Below, piece after piece: positions 6,663-9,132 of a stretch of DNA of 9,132 bases. Source of the stretch: an uncultured Ruminococcus sp. (lineage in GTDB: Bacteria; Bacillota; Clostridia; Oscillospirales; Acutalibacteraceae); contig CADCOZ010000382.1 of NCBI GenBank assembly GCA_902803125.1, positions 1 to 9,132 of the forward strand, read 5' to 3'. Position numbers and translations under genes: made by a program. How positions within the stretch are numbered: position 1 is the stretch's first letter; each line of letters opens with the position of its first letter. The notes under the pieces are model-generated. The model ran no database searches and had not been told where the DNA came from. It worked only from the letters and a program-made list of their open reading frames with translations.

Positions 6663-7028
6663 ATGAGATTATCGGAAAAAATCATGCAGGGCAAAACAGC
6701 GGAAGCGGGTTGTTCTTCCGGTGCGATTATCAACAGTGCCGACAGGCGTGTCACGGCCAAGGCCGTTTCCGGCACGGGACAGTTTGCCATTGTGGCCCCC
6801 GGCGGAATGATGTATATTCCCCGTCCGCAGGAGGAAGCGGTGATGATAGCGGGCGATATCGAACCGCTTTGTCTGGGCGTGAAGATGCTGAGAAACGATT
6901 ATCATATCGAGCCGGGAGAAGTCGTTTTGTTTTCCGGCGGCGGTGCCAGCATTACGCTGAAAAATGACGGTACCATTCATTTGGACGGCGATGTCTATAT
7001 CAATGATGTCAGATGGGAGGCGGAGTAA
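6663..7028 (+). CDS. Short spike protein, gpV/gp45-like baseplate assembly protein
   Basis: A 121-aa protein of the baseplate assembly protein V type, the trimeric needle below the hub. Residues 40-75 contain VAPGGMMYIPRPQEEAVMI (44-62), a family-like strand with G and P, and 82-116 have IEPGEVVLFSGGGASITLK (82-100) then NDGTIHLDGDVYIND, the repeated beta-strand pattern of the beta-helical prism. It is half the length of P2 gpV (211 aa), lacks a His-x-His metal apex and has no long C-terminal helix. I choose ATG 6663 because the earlier in-frame ATG at 6636 has no upstream ribosome site and begins within the hub gene; AGGGAG (6644-6649) is 13 bases from 6663, long but usable. The spike call rests on pattern and neighbours. 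Confidence 0.7.
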   Translation: MRLSEKIMQGKTAEAGCSSGAIINSADRRVTAKAVSGTGQFAIVAPGGMMYIPRPQEEAVMIAGDIEPLCLGVKMLRNDYHIEPGEVVLFSGGGASITLKNDGTIHLDGDVYINDVRWEAE

Positions 7029-7374
7029 TACGGATACAGCCATTACCATACAGGGCGATTTGGCCGTTGGAGAACAGAACCGTCCCTATGCCGTGACAGG
7101 TCGGGAAGAAATACAGCAAAGGCTGTATATCCGCTTGTCGGCGGTGAAGGGCGGCTTTTTATATGACCCGGCATTGGGCAGTGGATTGGCAACGATGGAT
7201 ATGACACAGCCCGATGCTCTGCTTTGTGCCGAAGCACAGGCGCGGCAGGCGTTAGCCGAAGAAATCGGGGCAGAGGTGACCGGCGTATCATGGGATAACC
7301 AAACGCTGACCGTATTTGTACACTGGGACGGGGCAGATTATGCCGTTCCGGTCAGAAGGAGGGAAACAGAATGA
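7003..7374 (+). CDS. Baseplate wedge protein, gp25/XkdS-like
   Basis: A 123-aa protein (from ATG 7003) of the GPW/gp25 family, lysozyme-related wedge proteins that join hub and J proteins. Typical elements: IQGDLAVGEQNRPYAVTGREEIQQRLYI (start of family, about 16-43), KGGFLYDPALGSGL (49-62), a helix with AEAQARQALAEE (76-87), and VSWDNQTLTVFV (95-106). The true start is unclear. An ATG at 6964 would put 60 bases inside the spike gene and has no ribosome site, while the only good Shine-Dalgarno (GGGAGGCGGAG, 7015-7025) has no ATG, GTG or TTG at a proper distance downstream. ATG 7003/7006 is a compromise. The end overlaps the next gene by 4 bases (ATGA). Confidence 0.78.
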   Translation: MMSDGRRSNTDTAITIQGDLAVGEQNRPYAVTGREEIQQRLYIRLSAVKGGFLYDPALGSGLATMDMTQPDALLCAEAQARQALAEEIGAEVTGVSWDNQTLTVFVHWDGADYAVPVRRRETE

Positions 7375-8429
7375 GCGAAACTTACGAAGCCATTTTAACC
7401 AGAATGACGGATACGTTTACACAAATGGCGGGCTTTGAGCCGGAACAGGCCAGCGATATTGCCCTGCGGATGAAGGTGTTGGCGGGGGAAATCTATTCGC
7501 TGACGGCAGAAATCGACTGGATTCGTCAGCAGATGTTCCCGCACACCGCCACGGGTCCACAGTTGGATTTTCATGCACAGCAGAGAGGTTTGACCCGCCG
7601 CAAGGGTCACAAGGCCACCGGCGTGGTGGTCTTTATGCTGGAAATGCCGCTGGAATACAGCTTTGTGGTGCCGGCGGGAACAGTTTGCACCACCGATGAC
7701 GGGTCACTGAATTTTGTGACGGTGCAGGACGGCCCGATTGAACAGGGCAGTACGATGGCATGGCTCTCCTGTGAAGCGGAGGACAGCGGCATACGATATA
7801 ATGTCGGTCATGGAGAGGTCAAAACCATTGTGACCTATTTGTCGGTCGGCATTCGCATCAATAACGCCTCCGGTTTTTCGGGCGGTACCGATGATGAAGA
7901 CGACGAAAGTCTGCGTCAGCGGATTTTTGACAGCTACCGCAATATTCCCACCGGAGCCAATGCCGCTTTTTATCGGCAGTTGGCCGAAAGCGTGGAGGGC
8001 GTACAGTCGGCGAGTGTGTCGGCAGATGCCAATAACCTTGGCTATGTCCTTGTGGTTTTAGGGGGACGAGGTGCCGCACCGACCACAGCCGTTATGAATG
8101 AAGCAACGGCACTTTTACAGCAGTATACGCCGCTGGGCATTACCTTGCAGACACAGCCAACGGCTACGCATACGGTGAATACAGCGGTCACACTGACCGT
8201 GCAGGACGGATTTACCGCCGCAGAGGTAATCAGCCGTACCGAAGAAAACATTCGCCGCTTTTTCTTAGATATGCGGGTGGGAGAAACCTTTTATACGGCG
8301 GCTCTCGGCAGAGCTATTTTAGCAACCGAAGGGGTGGCCAATTATGCGTTGTCCTCTTCCATGGAAGATATTACGGTCAATGCCAGTACGATGGTTGTTT
8401 TGGGTACCCTGACCGTCACGGCGGCCTAA
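7371..8429 (+). CDS. Baseplate J-like protein (gpJ/XkdT-like)
   Basis: A 352-aa full-length baseplate J-type wedge protein. Recognisable blocks in order: GPQLDFHAQQRGLTRRKGHKATG (62-84), VVPAGTVCTTDDGSLNFVT (99-117), the acidic FSGGTDDEDDESLRQRI (169-185) and the NIPTGANAAFYRQLAESVEGV region (191-211), then a beta-rich C-terminal domain with LGITLQTQPTATHTV and NIRRFFLDMRVGETFY. Family members form the arms of a contractile-tail baseplate, so this gene and gp25 strongly suggest a contractile-type particle. AAGGAGGG (7356-7363) is 7 bases before the ATG; the first 4 bases overlap gp25. This is one of the best-supported calls in the window. Confidence 0.85.
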   Translation: MSETYEAILTRMTDTFTQMAGFEPEQASDIALRMKVLAGEIYSLTAEIDWIRQQMFPHTATGPQLDFHAQQRGLTRRKGHKATGVVVFMLEMPLEYSFVVPAGTVCTTDDGSLNFVTVQDGPIEQGSTMAWLSCEAEDSGIRYNVGHGEVKTIVTYLSVGIRINNASGFSGGTDDEDDESLRQRIFDSYRNIPTGANAAFYRQLAESVEGVQSASVSADANNLGYVLVVLGGRGAAPTTAVMNEATALLQQYTPLGITLQTQPTATHTVNTAVTLTVQDGFTAAEVISRTEENIRRFFLDMRVGETFYTAALGRAILATEGVANYALSSSMEDITVNASTMVVLGTLTVTAA

Positions 8430-8449
8430 AAGCGGCAGGAGGTGACAGT

Positions 8450-8914
8450 ATGTCGGAATTTGCACAGATGAAGCAATTGTTAGAGGATACGGGGCTGTAT
8501 GACGTGACGGACGGCAGTCTGATCAAAGCCGAACTCATGGCCTATGCCGCCGGACTGGATACCTATTTTGATGCCTTGGACAGTCTGAAGCGGGAATGTT
8601 TTGTTGCCACGGCGGAGGATTACGGCTTACAGTATCGGGAGAACCTTCTGCGGCAGCTGAACCTGCTGACCACCACAGCAGGACGGCAAAATGCACTTTT
8701 GAAGGCGTTTTCCCTCACGAACGCAGACAACACCCAAGAAGGGCTGGAAAAAATACGGGACAGCTTCAATGCCCACGGCACCTTTTCCTATGATGCCGCC
8801 GGCATGACGCTGACCTTTACCTGTACCGATACCCTGACAGCAGAACAGCGAACCCTTCTCGAACAGCAGTTCCCTTCTTACCTGCCTGCTTGGTGCTTCT
8901 TTACCCTCTCCTAA
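8450..8914 (+). CDS. Baseplate-associated protein, gpI/XkdU-like (DUF2313)
   Basis: A 154-aa protein following gpJ, in the place of P2 gpI / Mu gp48 / XkdU, which links the J wedge to tail fibres. It has a helical first half (about 1-100) with YGLQYRENLLRQLNLLTTT (58-76) and a beta second half ending FPSYLPAWCFFTLS (141-154), typical of the family. AGGAGGTGA (8437-8445) precedes the ATG with 7 bases after AGGAGG. In ordinary phages the tail fibre and its chaperone genes follow; here the operon stops and the terminal repeat begins 3 bases after the stop. Role and family are supported by pattern and position, less strongly than gpJ. Confidence 0.7.
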   Translation: MSEFAQMKQLLEDTGLYDVTDGSLIKAELMAYAAGLDTYFDALDSLKRECFVATAEDYGLQYRENLLRQLNLLTTTAGRQNALLKAFSLTNADNTQEGLEKIRDSFNAHGTFSYDAAGMTLTFTCTDTLTAEQRTLLEQQFPSYLPAWCFFTLS

Positions 8915-8917
8915 TGT

Positions 8918-8990
8918 ATGTTGGGGCTTTGCCCCAAACCCCACCAGGGGCTTTGCCCCTGGACCCCACCAGGGACTCTGCCCCTGGACA
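8918..8990. repeat. Right terminal GC-rich stem-loop repeat (three units)
   Basis: Three tandem units with a 24-25-base spacing begin at about 8922, 8946 and 8971. The first has the perfect core TTGGGGCTTTGCCCCAA (8921-8937), the second CAGGGGCTTTGCCCCTG (8945-8961), the third CAGGGACTCTGCCCCTG (8970-8986). Bases 8918-8943 are the exact reverse complement of 62-87, and the third unit corresponds inverted to the left outer unit, so this is an inverted copy of the left repeat with one extra unit. It starts 3 bases after the last stop codon. No T tract follows the stems, so a terminator role is unsupported. Confidence 0.85.
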
Positions 8991-8991
8991 C

Positions 8992-9014
8992 CGCAAGCCT
9001 TTGAAAAGCTTGCG
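8992..9014. repeat. 7-bp hairpin after the terminal repeat
   Basis: CGCAAGC (8992-8998) and GCTTGCG (9008-9014) are exact complements with a 9-base loop. The sequence after it is A-rich with only a short T stretch at 9021-9024, so termination would be weak. It shares bases 9012-9014 with a longer-range inverted repeat and the two cannot form together. Confidence 0.5.
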
Positions 9015-9050
9015 AAAAACTTTTGTGTTGATGATGTCGTCGTTTTTCGC
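9012..9050. repeat. 9-bp inverted repeat with 21-base spacer
   Basis: GCGAAAAAC (9012-9020) and GTTTTTCGC (9042-9050) are perfect reverse complements. On RNA they would form a stem that competes with the hairpin at 8992-9014. On DNA it could be a protein-binding pair. The role is unknown. Confidence 0.4.
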
Positions 9051-9071
9051 TAAACGCTAACATACAGAAAG

Positions 9072-9114
9072 CCCGAGGCTTGCCGATTTTAAGGCAGTGG
9101 CATCGGGATTTTTT
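9072..9114 (+). terminator. Likely Rho-independent terminator
   Basis: CCCGA (9072-9076) pairs with TCGGG (9103-9107) and TGCC (9081-9084) with GGCA (9093-9096) around an internal bulge and an 8-base loop; a run of six T residues follows at 9109-9114. The orientation fits + strand transcription, so it could end the operon about 160 bases after its last stop codon. The stem is imperfect. Confidence 0.6.
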
Positions 9115-9132
9115 GCATATCTTCCCCAAGAC

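Noticed and set aside
8918..8961. GC-rich stems as Rho-independent terminators
   Set aside because: The stems are good but no T run follows any of them; the hairpin at 9072-9114 has one.
8911..9129. Minus-strand frame of 72 codons over the right end
   Set aside because: It crosses the terminator hairpin and reads through the repeat to give a GQSPWWGLGQSPN string; no ribosome site and no protein-like composition.

Overview
The window holds one tightly packed, single-strand cassette of about 8.8 kb that encodes the structural core of a tailed-phage-like particle: head genes first, then connectors, then a contractile-type baseplate. Nothing in it is a housekeeping gene. Near-canonical AGGAGG ribosome sites before almost every gene, some TTG/GTG starts, moderate GC and the closeness of the proteins to phages of Clostridia suggest a Firmicutes host, probably a gut clostridium (Oscillospirales-like). 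The host assignment is inference.

Layout. Positions 1-106 are a leader with an AT-rich hairpin and a GC-rich repeat made of two stem-loop units. From 107 to 3576 lies the head module: portal, HK97-type prohead protease with an in-frame nested scaffold gene, a small decoration-like protein and the major capsid protein. From 3594 to 4679 are three small proteins in the places of head-tail adaptor, stopper and tail terminator. From 4693 to 5227 are a 131-aa protein in the tail-tube slot and a 51-aa protein in the tail-chaperone slot. From 5217 to 8914 is the baseplate module: a LysM-ended tail protein, gpD/XkdQ-like hub, gpV-like spike, gp25/XkdS-like wedge, gpJ/XkdT-like wedge and gpI/XkdU-like protein. 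From 8915 to 9132 there are no genes, only a three-unit stem-loop repeat, two competing hairpins and a Rho-independent terminator.

The order matches the PBSX/Mu-type contractile phage order (portal, protease, capsid, adaptors, sheath, tube, chaperone, tape measure, LysM, hub, spike, gp25, J, I), except that the sheath and the tape measure are absent without any gap or debris, and no terminase, tail fibre, lysis, integration or regulatory gene is present. The cassette is bounded by inverted copies of the same repeat, one ending 7 bases before the first Shine-Dalgarno and the other starting 3 bases after the last stop codon.

The reading frames are intact and translationally coupled, which argues against simple decay. 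The most interesting reading is a reduced headed particle carrying a contractile-type baseplate with little or no tail, or one module of a system whose other parts lie elsewhere in the genome. The sequence alone cannot decide between them.
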